A stretch of DNA of 64,000 bases, from assembly GCF_001956695.1 (NCBI RefSeq), contig NZ_CP019070.1, forward strand, positions 1,054,001 through 1,118,000, given 5' to 3'. How positions within the stretch are numbered: position 1 is the first letter of the stretch; each line of letters opens with the position of its first letter. The position numbers and the translations under genes were made by a program. The notes under the pieces were generated by a model. It was not told the origin of the DNA, ran no database searches, and saw only the letters and a program-made list of their open reading frames with translations. The DNA is from Poseidonibacter parvus (GTDB lineage: Bacteria; Campylobacterota; Campylobacteria; Campylobacterales; Arcobacteraceae). This document shows, piece by piece, positions 1-8,272 of the stretch.

Positions 1-2
1 TT

Positions 3-2249
3 AGAGATAATGATAGAAATTTAGTTTTAGCTGCAGCAGGTACAGGTAAAACATCTGTAATGGTAGCTAAAGCTCTTGATATTATTGATAGAGGAATAGC
101 AGAATCAGAGAATATATTAATTCTTGCATATAATAAAGATGCATCTAAAGAACTACAAGATCGATTAAATTTTAGAGGAAAAGACGTTTTTTCTGATGAT
201 AATAAAAAACCTCAAATTAAAACATTTCATGCACTAGGTAGAGAGATTCTATTTAATGCAAAAAAATCTGTTAAGATATCTGTCTTTAGTGAAAAACCTG
301 AAACTCTTGAAAAGTGGATTTCGGAATGGTTTGTAACTAAAATGGAATCTGACGATAAATTTATGGAAAAGTTTATTAACTTAAGTTATCAAGCAATAAA
401 TCCTTTTGATTTCAAATCAAAAGAAGAATATGATAGCTATATTCGTGATAACGATTATTTAACTCTTCAAGATGAATATGTTAGAGGATATCAAGAACTA
501 TTGATAGCAAATTGGTTATATCTAAATGGTATAGAATATGAATATGAACCTTCATATGTTTCAAAACAAAGAGTTGAAATTGGGTTTGATTATAGACCTG
601 ATTTCTTTCTAACTGATTATGATATATATCTTGAACATTTTGGTATTGATAGAGTAGGAAATACGAGAGTAGATATAGATAAAGATAAATACAATTATGA
701 AATTGAACAAAAAAGAGACCTTCATAATAGTTTTAATACTAAGCTTATTGAAACATATCATTATAATTGGACTGAAAAAAATTTAGAAAGTACTCTTTAC
801 CAACATGCAGTTGATAATTGTATAACAATTAAAAAACGACCAAAAGATGAAATCTTTGAAAGACTTAATAAAACTGAATTCTTAGTTGATGGGATAAAAC
901 GATACTTAAAATGTCTTCAAGCAATTAGAGTGGAAAGACTATCGGATACTGATATATACACTCGTTTAGAAGAAGAAAAGATAGTAAATCCTAAAGAGTA
1001 TACAGAACTATTGTCATCTATTCATAGTGCGTATGTAGAAGAACTTAGAATACAAGACTCTATTGATTTTGATGATATGATCATTAGAGCAATTACAGAG
1101 GTTAACAATAAAAACTTTAAACCTAAATGGACTCACATATTAGTAGATGAGTTTCAAGATATTTCTGCTGCAAGAATGGAGTTTTTAAATAGTTTAATTG
1201 AAAATGGTCCTTCTCCAAGATTAACTGTCGTAGGAGATGATTGGCAATCAATATACCGTTTCTCTGGTGGAAAGCTTGAATTGACTACTCAATTTGAATC
1301 ACGCATTGGTTCATGTTCCACAACAATGCTCCAAAAAACATTTAGATATAACAATAGCATCGCATTTACTGCAGGTGAATTTGTTATGCAAAACCCTGAA
1401 CAGTATAAAAAAAATGTAGTTACTCATACCCACGTAAATTCATCCCAAGTATATTTATTAGATAGTCAAGTTTCAAAGGTTGAAAATTTAGAATTAAAAA
1501 CTCTTAGAGTCATAGAAGAAATCATTAAAAATGAACCTAATGCTTCAATCTCTATTATTGCCAGATATAGATATTTATTGAAAAATACAAAAAAAGAAGT
1601 TTCAAAATATCTACCAAAAAAAGAGATAAAGTACTGGACATTTCATGGGTCAAAAGGATTAGAATCAGATTATTGTATTTTAATTGGTTTCTTCCAAGGA
1701 AAAAAAGGATTCCCAAATGAAAATAAAGAAGAATCTGTAGTAGAAGCACTATTACCTTCTTTGGATACATTTGAACACTCAGAAGAAAGAAGATTACTTT
1801 ACGTTGGAATTACTAGAGCAAAAAAGAAGAGCTATTTAATAGCAGACCCTAAAGCAACTTCAGTGTTTATAAATGAACTATTATCACCAAAGTTTAAATT
1901 ACATATTGCATCAAAAAGTTTTAATGAGAAATATAGAGAAATCTTTAAATGTAATGTATGTACAACTGGATACTATAAAATAAGAAAAGGGGAGTATGGC
2001 GAATTCTATAGCTGTTCTTCTGGAAAATCATGTAGGTCTAATCCGAGAATTTGTTCTAAGTGTGGTGCTCCATCTATTGATTATGAGAAAGAGAGTATTT
2101 GTAATAATCCAAATTGTGGTTTTGTTATGAAAATTTGTGATGTATGTGGGAGACCTATGAAGAAAAGAGATGGAAAGTTTGGTTCTTTTTGGGGATGTAC
2201 AGGATATGGTTTAAAAGAAGATCAATGTAATAATACAAGAAAACTTTAA
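3..2249 (+). CDS. UvrD/HelD-like superfamily 1 helicase with nuclease-like insert and C-terminal zinc fingers (5' end outside window)
   Basis: ATP-driven 3'-5' DNA helicase family. The frame is open to the window edge, and Walker A (AAGTGKTS) lies at about 30-53, before the first ATG at 60, so the true start is upstream. Motif II VDEFQD is near 1143, motif III GDDWQSIYRFSGG near 1234, motif V HGSKGLESD near 1645 and motif VI YVGITRAKK near 1800. Between motifs I and II sits an insert with YRPDFFL (about 592) and IYLEHFG (about 628), which resembles the PD-(D/E)XK-like insert of some HelD-type helicases. From about 1950 the C-terminus carries several CxxC pairs like topoisomerase I zinc fingers. 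It lies at the edge of an accessory region, so a role in DNA defence or repair is an inference. Confidence 0.9.
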   Translation, partial: RDNDRNLVLAAAGTGKTSVMVAKALDIIDRGIAESENILILAYNKDASKELQDRLNFRGKDVFSDDNKKPQIKTFHALGREILFNAKKSVKISVFSEKPETLEKWISEWFVTKMESDDKFMEKFINLSYQAINPFDFKSKEEYDSYIRDNDYLTLQDEYVRGYQELLIANWLYLNGIEYEYEPSYVSKQRVEIGFDYRPDFFLTDYDIYLEHFGIDRVGNTRVDIDKDKYNYEIEQKRDLHNSFNTKLIETYHYNWTEKNLESTLYQHAVDNCITIKKRPKDEIFERLNKTEFLVDGIKRYLKCLQAIRVERLSDTDIYTRLEEEKIVNPKEYTELLSSIHSAYVEELRIQDSIDFDDMIIRAITEVNNKNFKPKWTHILVDEFQDISAARMEFLNSLIENGPSPRLTVVGDDWQSIYRFSGGKLELTTQFESRIGSCSTTMLQKTFRYNNSIAFTAGEFVMQNPEQYKKNVVTHTHVNSSQVYLLDSQVSKVENLELKTLRVIEEIIKNEPNASISIIARYRYLLKNTKKEVSKYLPKKEIKYWTFHGSKGLESDYCILIGFFQGKKGFPNENKEESVVEALLPSLDTFEHSEERRLLYVGITRAKKKSYLIADPKATSVFINELLSPKFKLHIASKSFNEKYREIFKCNVCTTGYYKIRKGEYGEFYSCSSGKSCRSNPRICSKCGAPSIDYEKESICNNPNCGFVMKICDVCGRPMKKRDGKFGSFWGCTGYGLKEDQCNNTRKL

Positions 2250-2328
2250 TATATTAAAAAACTAATAAACAACTTTAGCACTTATTATAAAAGTGATCTA
2301 TCAACAAAAAATATTACATGAAATTCTG

Positions 2329-2518
2329 AACAGTTTCTTCCTCAACCTCATATTTTAGAATAGTTTTTACTAACTGAGAAGGTATTCTAAAAAGAGTCGG
2401 ATTTTGAACATACTCAATAAGGTACAGGTTGTTGAACAGTTTATAAAGATTTTTATCACTCATCTTTAGAACTATTTATTCATCATTTTTTATGTCCTAT
2501 TTTCTGTTGACAGATCAG
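2329..2518. repeat. Copy A of a degenerate ~200-bp intergenic repeat
   Basis: This gene-free stretch shares ordered blocks with 7843-8060: CTCAACCTC, an AGTTTTTACTAA block, TACAGGTTGTTGAAC, and a near-identical 3' end TATTTTCTGTTGACAGATCAG. The similarity stops right after GATCAG. It looks like decayed copies of one sequence, probably a gene fragment, rather than a functional site. The remainder of 2250-2609 shows nothing else I can name. Confidence 0.6.
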
Positions 2519-2609
2519 TTCTGAGAAAGAATATCTTTTAGTTTTTCTATTATTTCAATATAATTATTCATCCAAGAATTATAGTCATAAATAACATCAA
2601 GGAATCTAA

Positions 2610-2954
2610 ATGGAAAATACTCCTACATTGTTTAAAGACCTTTCAGGTTTACTGATAGATGGAATGTCAGCAAATTATAAATCAGCCGTTACGAAAGGTA
2701 TGCAATATTATGAAAGAAGAAGGCAAGAAGGCTTCAATGAGTTTCATCGTCAATTATTATCAGGTACGGCAACAAAAGAAAAGGTTGAGTATGAACAGAT
2801 GTTTAAAATAACAGAAGATCAATACTATGCTCTTTTATCTGCATCAATCAATGATGAAGAAAAACAAAAAAGTCATATTTATGCCAATGTTTACAGAAGT
2901 ATATTAAACGAAAATATTTCTAAAGAGAAATACTCAAAAATCATAGGTTATTGA
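2610..2954 (+). CDS. Hypothetical protein, 114 aa
   Basis: A small charged protein of unknown family. AAGGA lies 8 bases before the ATG, so the start is credible. It has no signal peptide, membrane segment or recognised motif. It is rich in Tyr, Lys and Glu and ends abruptly in KIIGY. It stands alone between a decayed repeat and the interrupted nuclease gene, so it may be a truncated remnant. Its codon use matches its neighbours. I do not recognise it. Confidence 0.5.
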   Translation: MENTPTLFKDLSGLLIDGMSANYKSAVTKGMQYYERRRQEGFNEFHRQLLSGTATKEKVEYEQMFKITEDQYYALLSASINDEEKQKSHIYANVYRSILNENISKEKYSKIIGY

Positions 2955-3116
2955 ACCTTCGAATATTAGAGTCATCATTTATAATAAAAATAATATTCTA
3001 AATATTTGTTTATTAAAGATTGACACATCAAACATAACAACTCTATTCTTTTATAGTATTAAAATTAAAAATTATGTATAGTAACTTTATACACCTCTTA
3101 AGAGAAGGATAAACTT

Positions 3117-3525
3117 GTGAATGAAAGTAAAATTATAGATTTTTTTGAAGATATGAAAAATTTCAAAGAAAAACAAACAAAACAAAAACAAAGAGGATTA
3201 AATGATTATAATTTATTAACTACTGTTTTAAATGCTCATGATGAAGTAAGATTACATTCACGAGTCATAGGTTCTTTTTTAGATATCAATGGATTACATT
3301 ATCAAGGAAGTTTATTCTTAGAAAAGTTTCTATCAATACTAGATGTAAAAGATTTTGAATTTGATATAGATAATTCTAAATTAGTTTTAGAATACAATAA
3401 TATTGATTTATACCTGACTGATGGACAAAAGCATATAATTATTGAAAATAAAGTTTATGCGTATGACCAAGAGAATCAAATTAAGAGATATATTGAGTTA
3501 ATAAAGGAAGAAAATGGAGAATTGG
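3117..3525 (+). pseudogene. PD-(D/E)XK nuclease gene, 5' part, interrupted by IS21-family element
   Basis: The N-terminal 136 codons of a PD-(D/E)XK superfamily protein of the PDDEXK_4 type. GTG start at 3117 follows AGAAGGA. The active-site region reads NIDLYLTDGQKHIIIENKVYAYDQ (shown in part: D-x-Y-L-T-D, then IENK), matching the D...(E)xK core. Reading runs into the IS at 3526 and stops inside it at 3641. Joining base 3525 to 5495 restores one 434-aa frame, so the gene was intact until the insertion. Small accessory nucleases like this are common in defence islands; its target is unknown. Confidence 0.85.
3521..3525. repeat. Left copy of 5-bp target-site duplication (ATTGG) of the IS
   Basis: ATTGG directly precedes the IS terminus TGTCAAG at 3526. 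The same five bases follow the other terminus at 5490-5494. Five bases fits the 4-8 bp duplications of the IS21 family. Confidence 0.9.
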
Positions 3526-3583
3526 TGTCAAGTGCAATCCAAAAATGCACCAATATGCAGTGCAAAAGTGCACCACTTTGTAA
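3526..3583. repeat. IS21-family left terminal inverted repeat
   Basis: About 58 bp with a 12-base perfect terminus and the internal box AGTGCACCACTTT. It matches, as reverse complement, the region near 5432-5489 with a few mismatches and gaps. The boxes are expected IstA binding sites. Confidence 0.8.
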
Positions 3584-3586
3584 CAC

Positions 3587-4354
3587 CTATTTATTAGAAA
3601 TATTTAACAATCCAGCTTCCCTTTTTTGTTTCAATCTATAGCTTTCACCTGTAACATTTATTAAATGTGAGTGATGAATTAATCTATCTAATATTGCTGT
3701 TGTTAATGCTTCATCATTATTGAGTACCTCCTTCCATTTTGTAAATGATAAATTTGATGTAATTATTATTGATCCTAATTCATATTTTTTATTAATTATT
3801 TGAAAAAATAAATTAGCTTGATTTTCATTGAACTTTACATATCCAAACTCATCAATAACTAAAAGTCTTGGAGTACCTATAACTCTTTTAAAGTAGTTAT
3901 CAAGTTTATTTTGAGATTGTGCACTTTCAAGTTGTATAATTAAATCGCTTGCAGATATAAATTTAGTTTTTATTCTTTTTTGTGTTGCTGCATATGCTAT
4001 TGCACTTGCCAAATGTGTTTTTCCAACTCCACTTGGGCCAAATAGTAAAATATTTTTAAATTCATCTATAAATCTAAAAGTTAGAAGCTCATTTATTAGT
4101 GTTTTATCAACTGATGAAGATTTATAATCGAAGCTATCAATTGTTTTTATTTTAGGCAACCCTGCTATTTTTAAAAGCATATCTTTACTTCTTTGTTCTC
4201 TTCCTATATTTTCAAACTCTAATAATTTATGTAGATATTCACTATAAGACATTTTCTCTTTTGAAGCTGTATCTGCTAAGTGTTGATACTGTTCTAAAAT
4301 ACCAGGAAGTTTAAACTTTGAACAATATTCATTAATTGATTCATGCAGTAGCAT
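3587..4354 (-). CDS. istB: IS21 family transposition helper ATPase IstB
   Basis: A 255-aa AAA+ ATPase that loads target DNA for the IstA transposase. Walker A is FGPSGVGKTHLA (around residue 105) and Walker B is LLVIDEFGYV (around residue 160). Length and motifs are normal for IstB. Its ATG overlaps the end of istA by 14 bp and has its own AGGAG six bases upstream, the usual translational coupling in this family. It is intact, so the element is probably still active. Confidence 0.95.
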   Translation of the reverse strand: MLLHESINEYCSKFKLPGILEQYQHLADTASKEKMSYSEYLHKLLEFENIGREQRSKDMLLKIAGLPKIKTIDSFDYKSSSVDKTLINELLTFRFIDEFKNILLFGPSGVGKTHLASAIAYAATQKRIKTKFISASDLIIQLESAQSQNKLDNYFKRVIGTPRLLVIDEFGYVKFNENQANLFFQIINKKYELGSIIITSNLSFTKWKEVLNNDEALTTAILDRLIHHSHLINVTGESYRLKQKREAGLLNISNK

Positions 4355-5384
4355 ACGAGACTCCTAACACTTTTTCATAATCTGAAATTGTTGTATGATA
4401 TTTTATATCTATATTTAGTTTCTCTAAATTTATACTGTTAGTTATATGATTATCTTCTTGTTTATTTTTTACTTCTTTTACACTTGAGTAAAATGGCTGT
4501 AACAAATGTTTCTCTTCTTTAAACAGATCAATTGGCTTTTTCTTTGTTGTATCATGGATTCTTGAGTTTGCCATTTCTAACCAAGTAAATACTTTATTAT
4601 TTAGTAAGTCACAATTCATTTCTACTTGACTACCTTTTAAAGCAGCTTTTAGTGGTACATAGAAGTTACGTTTTAAATATAGATTAAATCTTTCCACTTT
4701 TCCTTTAGTTTGTGCACGATAAACTTTACATAATTTTGGAATAAAATTATCTTTTGCAAACTCTAAAAAATCATTATTAAATCCATGTTGATTTTTCCCA
4801 TATTTATCTCTTTGTATTACTACTGATTTTAAATTATCATAGAGAAGTGTTTGTGGAACTCCACCAAAGTATTCAAATGCTTTAACATGGCAATCTTGCC
4901 AAGTCTCTTGTCTCATATTATCTGTAAAATATACAAATGCCATTCTACTAAATCCTAATACCATAACAAAGCCATATACAGGATTTTTCCCTGTTCTTAT
5001 AAATGTCCAATCAACTTGTGCTTGATAAGATGGCTTTGTCTCAAATCTTATTACTTCTTCTGGAGCTGAATCTATTTTTAATGAACTTAAAAATGTTTGT
5101 AATATTCTCACTTTTCCATCATATCCATATTTCTTTATCTCTTCATATATTACACTTGATGGAATATTATCTGGTAAAGCTTGTTGTACTCTGGAAATTA
5201 TATATTCTTTATATGGATCTAATTTTGATTTATACTGAATATTTTTATAAGATTTTAATTCATTTTCTTTTAATCGTTTTGAAACTGTTCTTCTATTCAA
5301 TCCAACTATTTTTGATATAGCTCTTATACTATATCCTCTTTTATGTAAAGTATGTATCACGGTAAATTCCTCTTTATCAATCAT
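4341..5384 (-). CDS. istA: IS21 family transposase IstA
   Basis: A 347-aa DDE transposase. The N-terminal HTH (SIRAISKIVGLNRRTVSKRL) binds DNA. The catalytic core shows QVDW (around 129), LLYDNLK (around 181) and KGKVERFN (around 228) as the D-D-E triad. It is shorter than IS21's own IstA but contains the full core, so it belongs to a compact subgroup. GGAG precedes the ATG. It overlaps istB downstream, and both lie within the inverted repeats. Confidence 0.95.
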   Translation of the reverse strand: MIDKEEFTVIHTLHKRGYSIRAISKIVGLNRRTVSKRLKENELKSYKNIQYKSKLDPYKEYIISRVQQALPDNIPSSVIYEEIKKYGYDGKVRILQTFLSSLKIDSAPEEVIRFETKPSYQAQVDWTFIRTGKNPVYGFVMVLGFSRMAFVYFTDNMRQETWQDCHVKAFEYFGGVPQTLLYDNLKSVVIQRDKYGKNQHGFNNDFLEFAKDNFIPKLCKVYRAQTKGKVERFNLYLKRNFYVPLKAALKGSQVEMNCDLLNNKVFTWLEMANSRIHDTTKKKPIDLFKEEKHLLQPFYSSVKEVKNKQEDNHITNSINLEKLNIDIKYHTTISDYEKVLGVSYATA

Positions 5385-5431
5385 ACCAACTCCAAATATT
5401 TTATTTAGAGTTTATTGTATTTATTTCTATT

Positions 5432-5489
5432 AATAAAGTGGTGCACTTTTACTTTGCACTACTGGTGTATTTTACCTTTGCACTTGACA
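5432..5489. repeat. IS21-family right terminal inverted repeat
   Basis: Ends in TTGCACTTGACA with an internal AAGTGGTGCACTTTT box, the inverted counterpart of the left end. It is followed by the ATTGG duplication at 5490-5494. Confidence 0.8.
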
Positions 5490-5494
5490 ATTGG

Positions 5495-6390
5495 AAGTTA
5501 ATGATATTTTAGTAGTTTACTTATCTATTAATAGGAAGAACCCTTCAATGTATAGTTTAGATCACTTAACTATAAAAGATAATTACATTTTTAAAGATGA
5601 AGAAAAATTAACATTATTTAAAAATATAAACTATCATACAGAAATTATTGATTGGTTAAAATTATGTTTAAATGAAGTACAAAATATTACAAATTTAAAT
5701 GAATCAATTTTACAATATCTTTCAGTTGTAGAAAAAATTACTAATAAATACAAGGGAAAAGTAATGGAAATAAAAGATTTTTTATTAGAAGAAGATAATT
5801 TAAAATTAGTAACAGAACTTGAAACTCCAATAAAAGATGCAAAAGCTCAAATACAATATAAGTTTTGGATGTCTCTACAAGAATCTTTAAATTCGAAACA
5901 TCATATTTTCGATTTTGTTAATAGTAAATTTAATGAAATTGAAATAGAAGAATATACAAAAAAATATTATTATAGTAATAAAAACAATAGATGTTATGGG
6001 TTAAAAAAAGATTTATTTGAAATTGATGATACTCATAAAGTATGTTTCTATATTGAAGTTGATTGGCGTATTTATTATGGTTTTACAATATCCGAAAATG
6101 GAAAAAGAAAAGAAATTTCAGAAAATCAAAAAATAAAAGAAATTTCAGAAAATCAAAAAATAAAAGAAATATTAAATAAAACTTTAAATGAAGAAAATAG
6201 TGAATGGAAATCACCAAATAATTACAATCAAAAACTTTTTATCTCTTGGAAGCTTTTAGACAAAGGACTTAATTTTAATTCTTTTAAACCTGAAAGAATT
6301 TTTGATTTGAATAAAAAAAGTAAACGAGATATAATTATTGAAGAAATTGCAACAGAAATTGATAAGGTAATTAAAGAGATTATTGATTAA
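5495..6390 (+). pseudogene. PD-(D/E)XK nuclease gene, 3' part downstream of the IS
   Basis: The C-terminal 298 codons of the interrupted nuclease, continuing in frame once the IS and one ATTGG copy are removed. It holds a conserved-looking segment around FWMSLQESL and a hydrophobic region around VCFYIEVDW. Near 6109-6165 there is a 27-bp tandem duplication giving two copies of KEISENQKI. A TTG at 5491 could in principle start an orphan polypeptide, but it lacks a ribosome binding site. The gene is followed after 11 bp by the cREC gene, so the two were likely one operon. Confidence 0.85.
6109..6165 (+). repeat. 27-bp tandem repeat in the nuclease 3' part
   Basis: Two consecutive 27-base units encode KEISENQKI twice, followed by a partial third (KEI). 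The units are nearly identical in DNA, which indicates a recent in-frame slippage duplication. Confidence 0.85.
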
Positions 6391-6401
6391 TAAGGATATT
6401 A

Positions 6402-6746
6402 ATGAAAATGTATTTAGATGATATAAGAACACCCAAATATAAATTTGATGTAATTGTAAGAAGTTTTTATGAGGCTACATCATATGTTGAAGAAAATGGA
6501 ATTCCTGAATATATATCATTTGATCATGATTTAGGTTGTGATAAAGAAGGAATTGAATTAGAAAGTGGCTTTGATTTTGTAAAGTGGCTTGTAGATATGG
6601 ATATTGAGAATAAATATAACTTTCCCAATGATTTTGATTTTAATGTTCATAGTGCTAATCCAATTGGTAAAGAGAATATTGAAAGTTTATTGAATAGTTA
6701 TCTTAATTTTAAAAATAAGAAGATAAAAGTATATAATAAGTATTAA
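6402..6746 (+). CDS. Cyclic-phosphate processing receiver (cREC) domain protein
   Basis: A 114-aa stand-alone cREC domain, a divergent receiver-like fold predicted from comparative genomics to act on cyclic-phosphate termini in RNA repair and conflict systems. The family signature is clear: MYLDDIRTP at the N-terminus, ISFDHDLG near residue 44, FVKWLVD near residue 65, and NVHSANPIGKENIESLLN near the C-terminus. It follows the interrupted nuclease by 11 bp with AAGGA upstream. The pairing suggests a nuclease-associated accessory role. Its biochemical activity is not shown by sequence. Confidence 0.8.
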   Translation: MKMYLDDIRTPKYKFDVIVRSFYEATSYVEENGIPEYISFDHDLGCDKEGIELESGFDFVKWLVDMDIENKYNFPNDFDFNVHSANPIGKENIESLLNSYLNFKNKKIKVYNKY

Positions 6747-6809
6747 TTTAATGTTTTATTTATTGGGACCAGATTAGTTTGATCTGTCAGGCATAAAATT
6801 GTAGACAGC

Positions 6810-6885
6810 CTCTTATTTTTGGAACATCTCCAAAATGTACAGGTTGTGGTACTTGTTATTTTAATTTAGATACTTTTAAATTCTA
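6810..6885 (+). pseudogene. Cys-rich peptide remnant
   Basis: One frame reads PLIFGTSPKCTGCGTCYFN, a CxxCxxC cluster with no start codon or ribosome binding site. The block CCTCTTATTTTTGGAACA recurs in altered form near 2342, 7850 and 11687. I read it as debris of a zinc-ribbon gene also represented in those intergenic spaces. Confidence 0.4.
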
Positions 6886-6896
6886 AGTATGAATTT

Positions 6897-7754
6897 ATGT
6901 TACCACTCCAATATTTAAAAGAAGATATTATTGGAGTAAAAGAAGAAGACTTTATAAAATTAATGAACTACTTTGCACAAGATGTAAATGTTAAGTTTAA
7001 CAACTTGGATGGATACTTCCCTGTATTTTTTGAATTTGAAAATGCGTATTTATTCTCTTGTTATAATGTGAAAACCTCATTATCATCAAGAAACTTATTA
7101 TATCTTTTGAATAAATTTGACAAGAAACTATTTGATAACATCATATCGGATTATTTAGAGCCTAATCTTATAGAAAGATCTATAGATTTATTAACAAAGA
7201 TCCCTAATATTAAAATTGAAAAAAATAAAAAATGGGATAAAAGTGAATTTGATTTATTAGCTTATTTTGAAGATCAAAATGTTGTTTTACACATACAAGT
7301 CAAAGGCTCTATACCTGTATCTGGAGCTAGAATGACGGAACGACTTGAAGATAGAATGGAAGAAGGAATTGAGCAAATTACTAAATTTAAGGGTTTAGAA
7401 AAATCAGCAAAAGAAAGCATGCTTTCTGATATTTTTAAAAAAGATATTTGTGATATAGCCATAGTTGATATATTGTTAGGATGGGGAGGTTTTGGAACCA
7501 ATAAGATTTGGAACAAATTGGAAGAAAATAATATTACACCACTTAATTTAGTATTACTAAATCAATATATAAAACTATACGATGCTGAAACAGAAATAGT
7601 TTACTTTAAAAGAGATATAGATAAACTAATTAGTGAAATTATACGTAATACTCAAGCTATCAAGACAACTATTCTATACGAGATTGGGGATAAAACAATA
7701 CATTATGAAAGTTTTAATTATGAAGATATTAAACTATTAAAATATAAGTATTAA
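6897..7754 (+). CDS. Predicted PD-(D/E)XK-fold nuclease-like protein, 285 aa
   Basis: The central region SEFDLLAYFEDQNVVLHIQVKG (around residues 113-134; D then QVKG) resembles the D-x(n)-(E/Q)xK core of restriction-endonuclease-fold proteins. The rest matches nothing I recognise. There is no convincing Shine-Dalgarno before the ATG, and the open frame begins at a stop at 6867, so the N-terminus may be truncated. It sits between the cREC gene and a decayed repeat in the accessory region. A defence or restriction role is an inference from fold and context. Confidence 0.55.
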   Translation: MLPLQYLKEDIIGVKEEDFIKLMNYFAQDVNVKFNNLDGYFPVFFEFENAYLFSCYNVKTSLSSRNLLYLLNKFDKKLFDNIISDYLEPNLIERSIDLLTKIPNIKIEKNKKWDKSEFDLLAYFEDQNVVLHIQVKGSIPVSGARMTERLEDRMEEGIEQITKFKGLEKSAKESMLSDIFKKDICDIAIVDILLGWGGFGTNKIWNKLEENNITPLNLVLLNQYIKLYDAETEIVYFKRDIDKLISEIIRNTQAIKTTILYEIGDKTIHYESFNYEDIKLLKYKY

Positions 7755-7842
7755 ATTTATACAAAATGAAATTAATTTTGATGAAGAAAATACTGCTCTG
7801 TGAATAAAAAGTATGAATAAAATATATGATTCTATATAACCT

Positions 7843-8060
7843 TTTTCTCAACCTCTTATATTTTGAGCAGTTTTTACTAATGAAAATCTTGTTTCAAAAA
7901 GAGTTGAATTGTTGAACATTCTCTAAAATACGGTTTTTAGTGTTATATCTATACCAATAGTATTATATTTCTTATTGTAAATGTATTTGCTATAATTTAC
8001 AGGTTGTTGAACTTGTTTTTATAACTCATATTTTTGTCTTATTTTCTGTTGACAGATCAG
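7843..8060. repeat. Copy B of the degenerate ~200-bp intergenic repeat
   Basis: Matches 2329-2518 in order: TTCTCAACCTC, AGTTTTTACTAA, GTTGAACATNCTC, ACAGGTTGTTGAAC and the terminal TATTTTCTGTTGACAGATCAG. About 70 bp extra lies between the third and fourth blocks. The match ends at the same GATCAG boundary as copy A. Confidence 0.6.
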
Positions 8061-8197
8061 CAAATGCTAAACAAGTATCACTTAAAAAATTTCCTAAGTT
8101 TCTTACAGAAGCAATTGCTGACGGTTCACCAGAGAACTTATCAGATTTTATAATTAAGGCTGCATATGAACGTGCAGAAAAAGAAGTATTAATCTAA
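8060..8197 (+). pseudogene. C-terminal fragment of an unidentified protein
   Basis: A 45-codon open stretch ending in TAA reads like a genuine protein end (LKKFPKFLTEAIADG...ERAEKEVLI), with helical charged sequence. It begins directly at the end of repeat copy B and has no start codon of its own. It looks like the tail of a lost gene left by deletion or recombination at GATCAG. Confidence 0.45.
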
Positions 8198-8272
8198 CTA
8201 ATCCTTCTCCTTATTAACCCATAAAAAATATATAATTGGTTATTATTTTGCAACTATTTTAAAAGGTTTAAA

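Larger units (their letters stand above)
3526..5489 (-). mobile_element. Complete IS21-family insertion sequence, 1964 bp
   Basis: The element starts TGTCAAGTGCAA and ends with its complement TTGCACTTGACA. The terminal inverted repeats extend imperfectly for almost 60 bp and include a matching AAGTGCACCACTTT block. This multi-box end structure, the 5'-TG terminus and the istA-istB pair define the IS21 family. The perfect target duplication and intact genes suggest a recent insertion. It runs opposite to the gene it interrupts. Confidence 0.95.

Noticed and set aside
2955-3116. TTGACA near 3020 as a promoter -35 box
   Set aside because: The only TATA-like box downstream is 28 bases away, too far for a standard promoter.
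6767-6800. TTTGATCTGTCA as an inverted copy of the TGACAGATCA repeat boundary
   Set aside because: Only about 10 bases match, too few in AT-rich sequence to support a real inverted copy.
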